The notes under the pieces: generated by a model
The model's input: only the letters and a program-made list of their open reading frames with translations
What the model was told of the DNA's origin: nothing
The model's database searches: none
Part shown: positions 24,128-33,468 of the stretch, piece by piece
Layout: each line of letters starts with the position of its first letter
Position numbering within the stretch: the first letter of the stretch is position 1
Position numbers and translations under genes: made by a program
Source: Pseudobdellovibrionaceae bacterium
GTDB lineage: Bacteria; Bdellovibrionota; Bdellovibrionia; Bdellovibrionales; UBA1609
NCBI GenBank assembly: GCA_947444305.1
Contig: CANEZP010000002.1
Span: 1 to 64,000 of the forward strand
Direction: 5' to 3'
Length of the DNA: 64,000 bases

Positions 24128-26239
24128 ATGCGCCATTTTCTCGGTCTGTTCCTCTTGGTCACCTCTGCCGCCTCGTTTCAGGCGCACGCGCAATTTCAAC
24201 GGGCGCAATCGCTCGAACTCAGCTGCGTTCATCTGTACCCGGTGCAGATTAAGTATCTCGAGAAGCACGTCAACTTCGGTAAGCTGACGAAAAATTTGGA
24301 AACGCGAACGGTTGAGCAGTTCGTTAAACGCATCGACGGTTCGAAACTTTACTTGCTTGAGAAAGACGTAAAGGAAATCGAGAAAGCGATGTCGGGGGTT
24401 TTCGACAAGACTCGCAACAAAGATTGCGCGTCGCTAGATAAGGCAAATGCCTTGTTCGTGAAACGCGTTGAAGAGCGCGTCGCTTACGCGAAAAAGTTTT
24501 TGGGTCCCAAGTTCAAATACAATCCCGACACGAAAATTCACCGTGACCCGCAAGACCGCCCCCGTCCCAAGACCGCGAAGGACGCCGACAAGTTTCACGA
24601 AGTTTACATGCAGTACCAAGTGGCCAGCTACCTCGCCACCGATCTAAAACTTGAAGAAGCGAAACAACAAATCATTCGCAACTACGAGCGTGCCCTAAAG
24701 AAAGTTCAAGAGTTCAAAAAAGAAGATCTCTTAGCTTCGTACCTGGATTCTTTCGCACGCGCGCTCGATCCGCACTCGAGCTATCTCTCGGCCGATGCTT
24801 TAGAGGATTTCGAAATTCAGATGCGTTTGTCGCTCGAAGGTATCGGCGCGACGCTTAGTTCGCAAGACGGCTTCACGGTGATCGAGCAGTTGATCCCCGG
24901 TGGCGCGGCCGCGAACTCCGGCAAATTGAAGCCCAAAGACCGCATCATCGCGGTGGCCCAGGGTAAAGACGCCGCTTTCCAAAACGTGATCGAGATGGAA
25001 TTGCGCGACGTCGTTAAATTGATTCGTGGTCCTAAGGGCACCGAAGTTCGTTTGAAGATCCTGCGTAAGACGGCCAAGGAGCCCACGCGTTTCGAAATCA
25101 CTTTGAATCGCGACAAGATCAAGCTTGAAGACGAAGCCGCTACGATCACGTACATCGACCGCGAAGTCGGTGGTCAGAAACTTAAAATTGGTTTGCTGAA
25201 TTTGCCTTCGTTCTACGCGGACAATCGTAAGAACGGCCCGTCGGCTTCGACCGACATGAAGAAGCTTTTGAGTGAGGCCGTGAAAGCGAAAGCCGACGCC
25301 GTGGTACTCGATCTCTCGAACAACGGCGGCGGTTCACTCCGCGACGCCGTGGACATCTCGGGATTGTTCTTCGGCACGGGCAACGTGGTGAAACAATCGC
25401 AGCGTGTGACTAGTGAATTAGACCAAGTGAATTACGAAACTCTGCGCGACACCGATTCGGCCGTGGATTGGGCCGGCCCGCTCGTCGTCTTGACTAGCCG
25501 GGTGAGCGCTTCGGCTTCGGAAATCGTTTCGGGAACCTTGCAGGATTATCACCGCGCGATCATCGTCGGTGGCGATCATACGTTCGGTAAAGGCTCCGTT
25601 CAATCGGTCGAGTATTTACCGCTCGGCCTCGGCGCCATCAAAACGACGGTCGGTATGTTCTTCACCCCCGGTGGCGAATCGACCCAGCACCGCGGCGTTG
25701 ACGGTGACATCGTTTACCCTTCGGCCTACGCACTTGACGAAGTCGGCGAGAAGACCTTGGATTACTCGTTGCCGCCCAAGAAGATCAAAGAGTTCATTTC
25801 ACCGACCGCTTACGTAACCGAGGGCGCCGGCAAATGGCTGCCGCTAACCAAAGAGTCGATCAAAAAGTTGAAAGAGAAATCCCTCGCCCGCGTGGGTGAA
25901 GCGAAAGAGTTTAAGAAGATTAAAGACGATCTGGATAAGACCAAGAAGCGCGGCAAGATGATCATCGTCGGTGATCTGATCAAAGATAAAGAAACGGCCG
26001 CGAAAGAGAAAGAAAAGGATCCTTCGGCTAAGAAAGAAACCGTTCCCGGCGAAGATGGTGAAGAGGAAGAAACGGCGAATCTGACCCGTGAAGAGCGTAA
26101 GAAAAAGTACCTCGAACGCGCCGATGTTGTCGAATCCGTTAACGTCGCCGCCGACCTGGCTTTAGAATTGCGCTCACCGGGCATGCAGTTGGGTTCGAAG
26201 GCCTCTGAATCGAAGCCCGACGAGGGCAAGGCGAATTGA
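24128..26239 (+). CDS. prc: C-terminal processing (tail-specific) protease, Prc/CtpA type, S41
   Basis: 703 residues, similar to Prc rather than the shorter CtpA. The signal peptide ends FQAHAQ. A PDZ domain lies at about 236-325 (LEGIGATLSSQDGFTVIEQL). The S41 core follows, with the catalytic Ser in SRVSASASEIVSG and the catalytic Lys in HTFGKGSVQSVEYL. A charged Prc-type C-terminal region rich in Lys and Glu closes the protein. It cleaves C-termini of periplasmic proteins such as PBPs or lipoproteins. TAAGGA precedes the ATG; a strong terminator follows. Confidence 0.93.
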   Translation: MRHFLGLFLLVTSAASFQAHAQFQRAQSLELSCVHLYPVQIKYLEKHVNFGKLTKNLETRTVEQFVKRIDGSKLYLLEKDVKEIEKAMSGVFDKTRNKDCASLDKANALFVKRVEERVAYAKKFLGPKFKYNPDTKIHRDPQDRPRPKTAKDADKFHEVYMQYQVASYLATDLKLEEAKQQIIRNYERALKKVQEFKKEDLLASYLDSFARALDPHSSYLSADALEDFEIQMRLSLEGIGATLSSQDGFTVIEQLIPGGAAANSGKLKPKDRIIAVAQGKDAAFQNVIEMELRDVVKLIRGPKGTEVRLKILRKTAKEPTRFEITLNRDKIKLEDEAATITYIDREVGGQKLKIGLLNLPSFYADNRKNGPSASTDMKKLLSEAVKAKADAVVLDLSNNGGGSLRDAVDISGLFFGTGNVVKQSQRVTSELDQVNYETLRDTDSAVDWAGPLVVLTSRVSASASEIVSGTLQDYHRAIIVGGDHTFGKGSVQSVEYLPLGLGAIKTTVGMFFTPGGESTQHRGVDGDIVYPSAYALDEVGEKTLDYSLPPKKIKEFISPTAYVTEGAGKWLPLTKESIKKLKEKSLARVGEAKEFKKIKDDLDKTKKRGKMIIVGDLIKDKETAAKEKEKDPSAKKETVPGEDGEEEETANLTREERKKKYLERADVVESVNVAADLALELRSPGMQLGSKASESKPDEGKAN

Positions 26240-26275
26240 CAAAAACAGGGTGCCTGGATAAGCCTCAGTAGGTAG

Positions 26276-26305
26276 AAAGTGCGGTTTTTCACCGCACTTT
26301 TTTTT
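26276..26305 (+). terminator. Rho-independent terminator of the protease gene
   Basis: Ten-bp stem (26276-26285 with 26291-26300), 5-base loop TTTTC, and a run of T extending to 26305. Confidence 0.9.
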
Positions 26306-26334
26306 ATCAATGAGGTTATGGGGGCCCGGTTTCA

Positions 26335-27399
26335 ATGGCGCTACAAAACGTTCCGGTTAAGTCTAAGAAGTCGGCCGCGAAAGCCGCGAAAAAGAAAACA
26401 CCAAAGGCACTCCCGCTCCCGAAAGAGCTCCTGATCCGCATGCACTCACTGATGGTGAAGGCGCGTGTTTTAGAAGAGCGACTCATCAAGATTTATAAAA
26501 ACGGCGATGCTTACTTCTGGATCGGCTCACCCGGTGAAGAAGCCTTCGGCGTTCCGCTCGGGCTACTCGCCGATAAGGGGCAGGGTCCGCAGCATGACTA
26601 CCTCCACTTGCATTACCGCGGTACGCCGACGTTAACGGCGATGGGCATGCCCATGATCGACTCGATCCGCTTGATCATGAACAAGGCGACCGACACCAGC
26701 ACCGGCGGCCGCAATTTCTGTAATCACTATTGTTTCCCGCAGTGGAACGTCGTTCCTGTTTCCTCGCCGATCGAAGTTCAGTACGGCACGGCGATGGGTA
26801 CCGCGCACGTTCAGCGCCGTACTAAGGGCAGCCGCGGAATTTCGATCGTGACGGGCGGAGACGCCGGCACGGCCGAGGGTGATTTCGCCAGCGCCATGAT
26901 CTGGGCTTCGCGCCCGGGCCGTGAGCTGCCAATGCTGATGACGGTTCAAAACAACCAGTGGGGCATCTCGACCGATTACAAAAGCCAGCACGGTGAGACC
27001 AATATCGTCGATCGCGCGAAGGCGTTTCACATCCGTACGCAAATCGTGAACGGCAATGACCCGATCGAGAGTTACCTGATCCTCAGCCAAGAGATGGAGT
27101 ACATCCGTAAGACGCGCAAACCCGTGATGATCGAAGCGCGTGTTTCAAGGTTGTACGGTCACTCGTCGGCCACGGGCGCGAACTTGATTCCCGAGGAAGA
27201 CTGCCTGCTCGATTTCGAAAAGTTGCTGTTGAAGAACGGTGTACTCGAAGAAAAAACCGCCAAAAAAGTTTGGACCGATTACGCCGACGAAGCGCGCGAG
27301 GCGCAAGACCAAGCGCGCACCGAAGCGGCCCCGCAAGGCGACACCGTCTGGGAAAATGTTTACGCTAACGGCGAGAACGCCGACTGGAGGAAGTTCTAA
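26335..27399 (+). CDS. 2-oxoacid dehydrogenase E1 component, alpha subunit
   Basis: 354 residues. The thiamine diphosphate motif starts at GGDAGTAEGDFASAM and ends VQNNQWGIST near residue 220. ARVLEERLIKIYKNG near 40 and the RLYGHSSATGAN phosphorylation-loop region near 280 are typical of E1 alpha of branched-chain 2-oxoacid or pyruvate dehydrogenase. The family alone does not settle the substrate. A 28-residue Lys/Ala-rich N-terminal extension precedes the core. It overlaps the beta-subunit start by one base, so the two are translationally coupled. No E2 or E3 genes are in the window. Confidence 0.92.
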   Translation: MALQNVPVKSKKSAAKAAKKKTPKALPLPKELLIRMHSLMVKARVLEERLIKIYKNGDAYFWIGSPGEEAFGVPLGLLADKGQGPQHDYLHLHYRGTPTLTAMGMPMIDSIRLIMNKATDTSTGGRNFCNHYCFPQWNVVPVSSPIEVQYGTAMGTAHVQRRTKGSRGISIVTGGDAGTAEGDFASAMIWASRPGRELPMLMTVQNNQWGISTDYKSQHGETNIVDRAKAFHIRTQIVNGNDPIESYLILSQEMEYIRKTRKPVMIEARVSRLYGHSSATGANLIPEEDCLLDFEKLLLKNGVLEEKTAKKVWTDYADEAREAQDQARTEAAPQGDTVWENVYANGENADWRKF

Positions 27400-28457
27400 T
27401 GGCAAGCATGGCACAGGCCATCCGCATGGCCCTCCACTTCGCGGAAGAGAACATGGGTCTCAAAGATGTGTTCGGGCAAGACGTGGGCGCGCCGCTCGGC
27501 GGGGTGTTCACCGCGACGCAAGGTTTGAAGACGGCGTGGAACACGCCGCTCGACGAGCGCGGAATCATCAGCATGGCGACCGGGATCGCGATGACGGGCG
27601 AGCGCTGCGTGGCCGAGATCCAATTCGCGGATTACATCTTCAATACGATGGATCTTTTGAAAATCGCCGGCAACACCAACTGGGTTTCGAACGGCAACTA
27701 CACGTTACCGATGGTCGTGATGACCCCGGTGGGTGCGGGAATCCGCGGCTCGGTGTACCACTCGCACTCGTTCGACGCTTGGGCTTCGCGCCTGCCGGGC
27801 TGGAAAGTCGTGATGCCTTCGAACGCGCGCGAGGCTTACGGGTTGCTGCTCGCGGCGATCGACGATCCGAACCCGGTTTTGTTCTTAAAGCCTAAAGCAC
27901 TTATGCGCGTACGAGGCGATGAACTAATCCCCGGCGAGCCCGCCGATCAAAAAGAACTGAAGAACCGCATCGATGCGCCGTTGGGCGATACACGGCACAA
28001 ATGGCGGCCGCAGTGGCCCGCACTTGAAGAATTGAAAATTAAAATCGGCGAAGCGCGCGTCACCCGCGAAGGGGATCAACTCACCGTCGTGTCCTACGGA
28101 CGTCATCTTTTGATGTGCAACAAAGTCGCCGATGATTTGAAGGCGGACGGGCATTCGGTCGAGATCATCGATCTGCGCTCGATCTATCCGTACGATTGGC
28201 AAGCGATTAAGAAATCGGTTTCGAAAACCCGTAAGGTTTTGTTCGTGAACGAAGACACCGAAGTGACTAACTTTGCCGAGCACCTTGCGTACCGCGTGAC
28301 CCAAGAGATGTTTTACCAATTGGACGCGGCCCCACGGGTCTTGGCCGGCAAAAATTTGCCCGGCATCGGTCTGCACCCTAACCTTGAAGAGAATTCGGTT
28401 CCGCAAAATCACGACATTGAAAATGCGTGCCGCGAGCTGATCGCGGAGATGCCCTAA
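27399..28457 (+). CDS. 2-oxoacid dehydrogenase E1 component, beta subunit
   Basis: 352 residues. The transketolase-like pyrimidine-binding domain has FGQDVGAPLGGVFTATQGL, then ISMATGIAMTGERCVAEIQF and AGIRGSVYHSHSFDAWASRL, as in E1 beta. The C-terminal transketolase domain starts near residue 220 (LTVVSYGRHLLMCNKVADDL) and ends with PQNHDIENACRELI. Together with the alpha subunit it decarboxylates pyruvate or a branched-chain 2-oxoacid and acylates lipoyl-E2. AGGAAG precedes the ATG. Confidence 0.92.
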   Translation: MASMAQAIRMALHFAEENMGLKDVFGQDVGAPLGGVFTATQGLKTAWNTPLDERGIISMATGIAMTGERCVAEIQFADYIFNTMDLLKIAGNTNWVSNGNYTLPMVVMTPVGAGIRGSVYHSHSFDAWASRLPGWKVVMPSNAREAYGLLLAAIDDPNPVLFLKPKALMRVRGDELIPGEPADQKELKNRIDAPLGDTRHKWRPQWPALEELKIKIGEARVTREGDQLTVVSYGRHLLMCNKVADDLKADGHSVEIIDLRSIYPYDWQAIKKSVSKTRKVLFVNEDTEVTNFAEHLAYRVTQEMFYQLDAAPRVLAGKNLPGIGLHPNLEENSVPQNHDIENACRELIAEMP

Positions 28458-28459
28458 TT

Positions 28460-29299
28460 ATGGCTAAAGATAAAAAGAAAAATAAAAAAAATCGGAAGAA
28501 CAAGAAAAGCGGCAAGCTTGAGGCATTCGATAAGTACGCTTACTACATCCGCGCGGTGCAATCGCCGGAAGTGGATTGCCAGTTCGCTTCGGACACTTAC
28601 AAAGAATTGAGCGGCGGCCGCCCGCGCATATTGCGCGAAGATTTTTGCGGCACCTTCGGGATCTGCTGCGCTTGGGTTCGGCGGAACAAAGCCAACCGCG
28701 CGATCGGCATCGATCTCGACAACGAGCCCATCACCTACGGAACCGAGCATTACCTTTCCGAATTGAGCGAGGAGCAGGCTTCGCGCGTAACGATCAAACA
28801 AGCCAGCGTACTCGACGCGCGCGTGCCCAAGGCGGACGTGACTCTCGCTTTGAACTTTTCGTTTTTCCTTTTTAAGAAGCGGGCCGAATTGCTTCAGTAC
28901 TTCAAACGCGCGCACGCGGGCCTAAGCCCCAAAGGTGTTTTCATTACGGATGCTTTCGGCGGCAAAGATTGCCAAGAAGGCAATATGGAGCACACGAAGT
29001 TCGAAGACTTCACTTACTTCTGGGAGCAGAAAAGTTTCGATCCCGTAACCAACGAAGCTTTGTTTCACATCCACTTCAAGCGCAAGGGCGAGAAGGCCCG
29101 CCGCAAAGTGTTTACTTACGACTGGCGCATGTGGACCATTCCTGAGCTGCGTGAACTCATGGCCGAGGCCGGCTTCAAGCGCACGCACGTTTACTGGGAA
29201 GGCACGACCCGCTCGGGCGAGGGCAACGGCGAATTCAAACGCGTCGAAAAGGGCGAAGAGTGCGACGGCTGGGTCGCCTACATCGTGGGCGAAGCGTAA
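28460..29299 (+). CDS. class I SAM-dependent methyltransferase
   Basis: 279 residues from the ATG at 28460, just after the E1 beta stop. The first 20 residues are almost all Lys, Asn and Arg. The Rossmann core follows: REDFCGTFGICCAWVRR as motif I, RAIGIDLDNEPI as motif II, and ADVTLALNFSFFLF near 120 as the motif IV region. The acceptor loop is aromatic (FWEQKSF). Substrate unknown. Co-directional and probably co-transcribed with the E1 genes, but no pathway link is evident. Confidence 0.82.
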   Translation: MAKDKKKNKKNRKNKKSGKLEAFDKYAYYIRAVQSPEVDCQFASDTYKELSGGRPRILREDFCGTFGICCAWVRRNKANRAIGIDLDNEPITYGTEHYLSELSEEQASRVTIKQASVLDARVPKADVTLALNFSFFLFKKRAELLQYFKRAHAGLSPKGVFITDAFGGKDCQEGNMEHTKFEDFTYFWEQKSFDPVTNEALFHIHFKRKGEKARRKVFTYDWRMWTIPELRELMAEAGFKRTHVYWEGTTRSGEGNGEFKRVEKGEECDGWVAYIVGEA

Positions 29300-29482
29300 C
29301 TACTTTTTCCCGTAGGGCGCACCGGCGAAAAACACCAAAGCTACGATGATAAGTACGTAAGGATTGGCGAAGATGAAATCGGTCGCCCAACGACCGCGTA
29401 CGTAGGCCTCGGCCATCAATGAAAATTGACCGAGCGGTATCCGTTGAAAGAGGGCGTACACATAGGGCATTCGATCAATCAT
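29300..29482 (-). CDS. possible small single-helix membrane protein
   Basis: 60 residues (or 56 from the ATG at 29470). The C-terminal third is one clear membrane helix (NPYVLIIVALVFFAGAPYG) followed by KK. The stop abuts the stop of the methyltransferase gene on the other strand. No ribosome binding site is visible, so the gene is uncertain. It lies downstream of the TonB receptor on the same strand. Confidence 0.4.
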   Translation of the reverse strand: MIDRMPYVYALFQRIPLGQFSLMAEAYVRGRWATDFIFANPYVLIIVALVFFAGAPYGKK

Positions 29483-29536
29483 ACCAGCTGCGAATCGGCG
29501 ATGATAAGCATCCGGTCTTAAATTGAAACACCGGAA

Positions 29537-31465
29537 TCAAAATAAATAACTGACCGTTGCGCGAACGTCGCGGCCCGTCGATTTGATCGCCGAGGTATGC
29601 GAGCGGTAATCGCGGTCGAAGGCGTTGTCCAAACGTACGCGGTAATCCCAGCGTCCCGTTTTGTAGTTCGCGAAGAAATCTTCGGTGAAGTAGCCGGGGG
29701 TCTGGCTCGTACCGGTCGGTACGTGATCTTGCTTGCGGGCCACGCGCAAGGCGGTGCCGACGCTGAAATTCTCGGCAGGGTAGAGTTGGAAAGTTCCGGT
29801 CCACTGATCGGCCGCCGTGTCGGTCAACGGTTCGCCGGATTCTTTATCTAAGCTACGCGTTTGCCCGTAAGACAGTCCCGCGCCCCATGAGCCTCTTTGG
29901 TAGAGCGTTGAAAGTTCGAAGCCCTCGAGGCGCACGCGATCCATATTTTGGAATTGCGTGGTGCCTCCCGCGAAGTTTACCGAACGAGCGATGAAGTCTC
30001 TGGCTTCGGTGCGGAAGTAGGTGCCGTTCAGCGTGAGCACATCGTTATCGCCGACCGTAAAATCGTTTTTGCTGCCGGCTTCGAAAGTGTCGGCGCGCTC
30101 GGGCTTCAAGTCTGGATTGGCGACGAAGAAGTTTCCCGGAAAGTGCATGCCCGAAATGTAGAGATCCTGCATGCGGGGAGCGTTGAACGCCTGGCCCCAA
30201 CCGAGAAAGACGTGACGGCGCGGGCGGTATTCAAAATCGGCGGAAGCTTTGGCCGACAAGTTTTTGGCTTCGTTCGAGCGGCCGGTTTCGGGTTTGATTT
30301 CGTAGGCGTCGTAACGCAGGCCGGGGGTCAACGTTAGGCGTCCGCGTTCGCTCGCTTGCCCAAACGATAGCGTCGGCTGAAGGTAAATTCCGAGTTGGCC
30401 GCCTTTGCCGTCGGGGAATGAGGCGAGCTCTTGAGCGTTGCGGCGGCCGTCGGTGCGGTCTTCGAAGTATTCGCTCCCAAACGTTACGACGGTTTCAAAA
30501 TTTTCGAACTTCGCGCGCCAGTTGTTCCAAAGATCGATGCCGGTGGTACCGACGATCTGCGTATCTACGCGGCCGTCGGAAAGCCGCTGTTTTTTAACCT
30601 GCGTTTGCCGGTGAAAAGGTTTGGCGTGAAAATCCCAACGCTCACCCGCGAGGTTGTATTCGCCCACGGCATCTTGCTTGATGATCTGTGATTGGCCCGC
30701 GCGGTTGAGCGGTCCGACTTCCATCTCGGGATCGAGCGTGGTGTCGGCGCGGTCTTCGAAGCGGTTGAGTTTTAATGTGAAGTTTTGCGATTGTGAAACC
30801 CGGTAGGTAAGCGCAGAGTAAACATCAAATGTTTGTGAGCTTGAGTAATCGAGCTTGCGGCCGTCGCCTAGCCTGATGTCATGCGAGTCGGACTGGCGCA
30901 CGGAGATCAACGGTTCGAAAGAGCCGGCTTTACCGAAACCCGTGATCCGCTGGCCGAAGAGATCGTTGGCCGAAGCCCCGTCGAGCGCGACCTGTACACC
31001 GCGGTCTTGATTTGAGCGGCGGATCATGTCGGCGGCAGTCGCGCGGCGAAAACTGATCGCACCGCCCATGGCGCCGCTACCGTAAAGGGAGGACCACGGG
31101 CCTTTCACGACCTCGACGTCTTCGAGCAGCGAGAAATCTCCGAAGGTCCTTCCGTTGTGCCCCGAGTGAAAATTTTGGCGAACGCCGTCTTCGAGGATCA
31201 GGATGCGGTCGGCGCTTAAGCCCCGGATTTGGGGAGATTGCGCCTGGTTGCGCGGCCCACCGACGAATTCTACGTTCGGCATATTGCCGACGCCGTCGCG
31301 CAAAGTGTTCGGCATTTGCGTGCGTAACTGATCGGCGTCGATCGACGAAGCGCTCCCTTGTTTGTTCAAACCCGGATTCACGGTGATCGCTTGCAGTTGC
31401 GTGGCTTCTTGAGCGTGAATGGTCAGCGTGGCGGTACTAAGAATTGATAAAATAAAATTTCGCAT
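29537..31465 (-). CDS. TonB-dependent outer-membrane receptor (heme/hemoglobin type likely)
   Basis: 642 residues. Signal peptide ends LTIHAQ. A TonB-box-like LQAITVNPG lies near 27. The plug domain follows, with IRGLSADRILILEDGVRQ and DVEVVKGPWSSLYGSGAMGG. The barrel has the FNAPRMQDLY / NPDLKPERADTFEAG segment near residue 440-465 that heme and siderophore receptors share. It ends in a strand finishing Phe (TVSYLF). Size and the FNAP/NPDLKPE pair fit the heme or lactoferrin subfamily; substrate remains inference. No ferric uptake or TonB genes sit next to it. Confidence 0.9.
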   Translation of the reverse strand: MRNFILSILSTATLTIHAQEATQLQAITVNPGLNKQGSASSIDADQLRTQMPNTLRDGVGNMPNVEFVGGPRNQAQSPQIRGLSADRILILEDGVRQNFHSGHNGRTFGDFSLLEDVEVVKGPWSSLYGSGAMGGAISFRRATAADMIRRSNQDRGVQVALDGASANDLFGQRITGFGKAGSFEPLISVRQSDSHDIRLGDGRKLDYSSSQTFDVYSALTYRVSQSQNFTLKLNRFEDRADTTLDPEMEVGPLNRAGQSQIIKQDAVGEYNLAGERWDFHAKPFHRQTQVKKQRLSDGRVDTQIVGTTGIDLWNNWRAKFENFETVVTFGSEYFEDRTDGRRNAQELASFPDGKGGQLGIYLQPTLSFGQASERGRLTLTPGLRYDAYEIKPETGRSNEAKNLSAKASADFEYRPRRHVFLGWGQAFNAPRMQDLYISGMHFPGNFFVANPDLKPERADTFEAGSKNDFTVGDNDVLTLNGTYFRTEARDFIARSVNFAGGTTQFQNMDRVRLEGFELSTLYQRGSWGAGLSYGQTRSLDKESGEPLTDTAADQWTGTFQLYPAENFSVGTALRVARKQDHVPTGTSQTPGYFTEDFFANYKTGRWDYRVRLDNAFDRDYRSHTSAIKSTGRDVRATVSYLF

Positions 31466-31534
31466 GGCCGAATATGCTCACATCCGGCCCGGCGGTAAAC
31501 CGGAAACCGCCCCTGAAAATGAGTTGAGACCGCG

Positions 31535-32065
31535 CTACCTTACCGAATCCTTCAATTGCCCTTGATTGAACAAACTAATCATTTCGAGACCGGCGGCGGC
31601 GAGTTTTTCTTCGCCGCCTTGCTGGCGGGAGATCACGCACAAAACTTCTTTCACCAGCGCACCTTCTTTGCGTAAATCTTCGGCGCTGAGGATCACTTGG
31701 CCGCCCGTGGTGATGACGTCTTCGATGATGCAAAGCTTTACGCCCTTGAGCGATTCGAGCCCCTCGGCCACGCGGCAGGTGCCGTAGGACTTCGCCTCTT
31801 TACGGACGAAGACCGCGGGGATGCCGCTTTCCATCGAGAGCGCGGTGGCGATCGGGATGCCGCCCATCTCCAGGCCCGCTAGAGCTTCGGTTCCTTTCGG
31901 AATCAAGGGCACCATAGCCTTGGCAATCGCCCGTAAGATTTTGGGCTGGGCTTCGAAGCGGTATTTATCGAAGTACTCCTTCGAGGTCAGTCCCGAACGG
32001 AGTTTAAACTCACCCGTGAGGTGGGCCACATTGTAGATTGCTTGCGCGAGTTCGCGTGATTCCAT
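31535..32065 (-). CDS. pyrE: orotate phosphoribosyltransferase
   Basis: 176 residues from the ATG at 32065; a GTG at 32095 would give a longer form without a ribosome binding site. The PRPP-binding motif VKLCIIEDVITTGG is near 118-131. The residues around LRSGLTSKEYFDKYRF and VFVRKEAKSYGT are diagnostic of OPRTase. It converts orotate and PRPP to OMP in pyrimidine synthesis; pyrC lies 22 kb away in the same window, so the pathway is scattered. Confidence 0.92.
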   Translation of the reverse strand: MESRELAQAIYNVAHLTGEFKLRSGLTSKEYFDKYRFEAQPKILRAIAKAMVPLIPKGTEALAGLEMGGIPIATALSMESGIPAVFVRKEAKSYGTCRVAEGLESLKGVKLCIIEDVITTGGQVILSAEDLRKEGALVKEVLCVISRQQGGEEKLAAAGLEMISLFNQGQLKDSVR

Positions 32066-32279
32066 TCTGATTCCCATCTTGATCGGCGAGGCCACAATGA
32101 CACTCGACTACCGTTGGAGTAGGTGCACTTTTGGCCACTGACAAGCTCTTTTCAATAGAAAAACCCGAGGCTGACGGCAGATTTGTTACGTTAGCTCCAC
32201 ACTATGATTTGGCATGGCGAATGCTCTTTAGAAAATTCAGAAGCTCTTCATGACGAAGAGTTCCGTTGGAGTAATTTGC

Positions 32280-32378
32280 ATGGAGCAGATGAAGGCGAAG
32301 ACGATCTACCTGATCTTGTTTTTGCTCACGGCCCTGATGGTGGTTGCGACCGGCACGTTGTTGCACCAATCGGTTTAA
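32280..32378 (+). CDS. possible 32-residue membrane peptide
   Basis: ATG at 32280 preceded by TTGGAG 9 bases upstream. The peptide begins MEQMKAK, continues as one hydrophobic helix of about 20 residues (IYLILFLLTALMVVATGTLL) and ends HQSV. The shape is typical of small single-pass regulatory peptides. It is read in a different frame from a longer but featureless open frame at 32204-32407. An ATG at 32397 with AAGGGAG before it may start a second very short frame that runs into antisense cutA; that one is doubtful. Confidence 0.45.
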   Translation: MEQMKAKTIYLILFLLTALMVVATGTLLHQSV

Positions 32379-32427
32379 AGCGAAGGGAGTTCATGGATGA
32401 AGTTTAAGTGGAAAAAGAAAATCGCGG

Positions 32428-32748
32428 TCAGAGGCTCTGGCCGTAAACCCAATTCAGAAATTCCGGATTCCCACCTTCAACGGGTAGGAAAACAAGCGCA
32501 GGAAGCGCGTACGGATGTATTGCCCGGATTCTTTCCTTTAGCGCTTCCTGTTTAAGCGCCGAGGTCTTGAAGATCACCGCGCACTCCGACTCTTTCATCA
32601 GTTGGTTGTTCCAGCGGTAGATCGACTTCATCGGCGGGAAGATGTTGGCGCAAGCGACCGTGCTCTCGGCAACTAGTTGCTCACAGATCGGCTCGGCCAC
32701 GGCTTCCGACGGGAACGTGCAGTAGGCGAGGATGATCTTAGAGTTCAT
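32428..32748 (-). CDS. cutA: CutA family divalent-cation tolerance protein
   Basis: 106 residues, the normal CutA length. Family signatures are ILAYCTFPSEAVAEPICEQL, then ACANIFPPMKSIYRWNNQL, then E-CAVIFKTS and PYALPALVFLPVEGGNPEFL. CutA forms very stable trimers; its link to copper tolerance is indirect. The start overlaps the end of the CBS-domain gene by 11 bp, so the two genes are one operon. Confidence 0.95.
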   Translation of the reverse strand: MNSKIILAYCTFPSEAVAEPICEQLVAESTVACANIFPPMKSIYRWNNQLMKESECAVIFKTSALKQEALKERIRAIHPYALPALVFLPVEGGNPEFLNWVYGQSL

Positions 32749-33298
32749 TGTCGCTGAGGCGGGTAGTTTCCGCGGGCATCGGGATCTGTTGGGGGCTCAG
32801 TTCGAAACCGAAAATCATCTCAACGAATTCCGATAACGGCATGATGCCCGTGGTGGTGCCGGCGTCGTTCTTCACGACGAGGAACGGGCTCGCGGATTTC
32901 AGGAAAATATCGGCGAGGTCGGCCGCGGTCGCGTCTTCTTTGACCTGACCAACCGGGCGTACGTAATGGGTGAGCTGGTTTTCTTCCGAGTTTTCCTGCA
33001 AGAGCTCGAGCACTTTCTGTTTCGAGACCCAGCCGAGGATTTGATCGAGATCGCCCTTATAAACCGGGAAGAACGCTACCTTCGCCGATTTCAGACGGCG
33101 GGCTCTCCGTAACTGCACGTCGACATCGAGCGCGTGAATAAGCGCGCGCGGGATCATGACATCGGTGACTTTGATTTTTTCGAGTTCGCCGAGGCGTGAC
33201 TCTAGAATGGGGGAAATGGACGGCTCAGGCTCCGCGGAGTCTTCGCCGGTATCCAAGTTTGCTGTCTTACTGTCGTTCAACCAAGAGAACAATTTCAT
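32738..33298 (-). CDS. CBS-domain protein (CorC/HlyC-type, without membrane domain)
   Basis: 186 residues. Two CBS repeats are seen. The first starts KVTDVMIPRALIHALDVDVQ, as in CorC/TlyC/CNNM proteins; the second spans roughly 110-160 (THYVRPVGQVKEDATAADLA) and ends GTTTGIMPLSEFVEMIFG. The DUF21 membrane domain and the C-terminal transporter-associated domain of full CorC proteins are both missing. It is likely a soluble sensor of adenine nucleotides or metal status. Linked to cutA by overlap, which hints at cation homeostasis. Confidence 0.85.
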   Translation of the reverse strand: MKLFSWLNDSKTANLDTGEDSAEPEPSISPILESRLGELEKIKVTDVMIPRALIHALDVDVQLRRARRLKSAKVAFFPVYKGDLDQILGWVSKQKVLELLQENSEENQLTHYVRPVGQVKEDATAADLADIFLKSASPFLVVKNDAGTTTGIMPLSEFVEMIFGFELSPQQIPMPAETTRLSDNEL

Positions 33299-33468
33299 AG
33301 AGACCCAGTATACCAGAGCCGAATCGGTCCGAGGAGGGGCCGGGCCGGGAGAATATTTTGCTCAATTGTAAGGAGCGAGATTTGGGGTGAGGAAAATTTG
33401 TTGACTCAATTCGTCATGGGCTTGGGGAGGGCGGCGGCTGGGCTTAGGTCGGGGCAAAAATGGGAGTG
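33299..33468. other. intergenic sequence before the palindrome array
   Basis: GC-rich, no gene or promoter recognised. It contains the shared upstream region of the CBS-domain gene on the minus strand. Confidence 0.4.

Noticed and set aside
32204-32407. A 67-residue open frame upstream of cutA
   Set aside because: No ribosome binding site and an acidic, featureless sequence; the overlapping 32-residue membrane peptide in another frame fits better.
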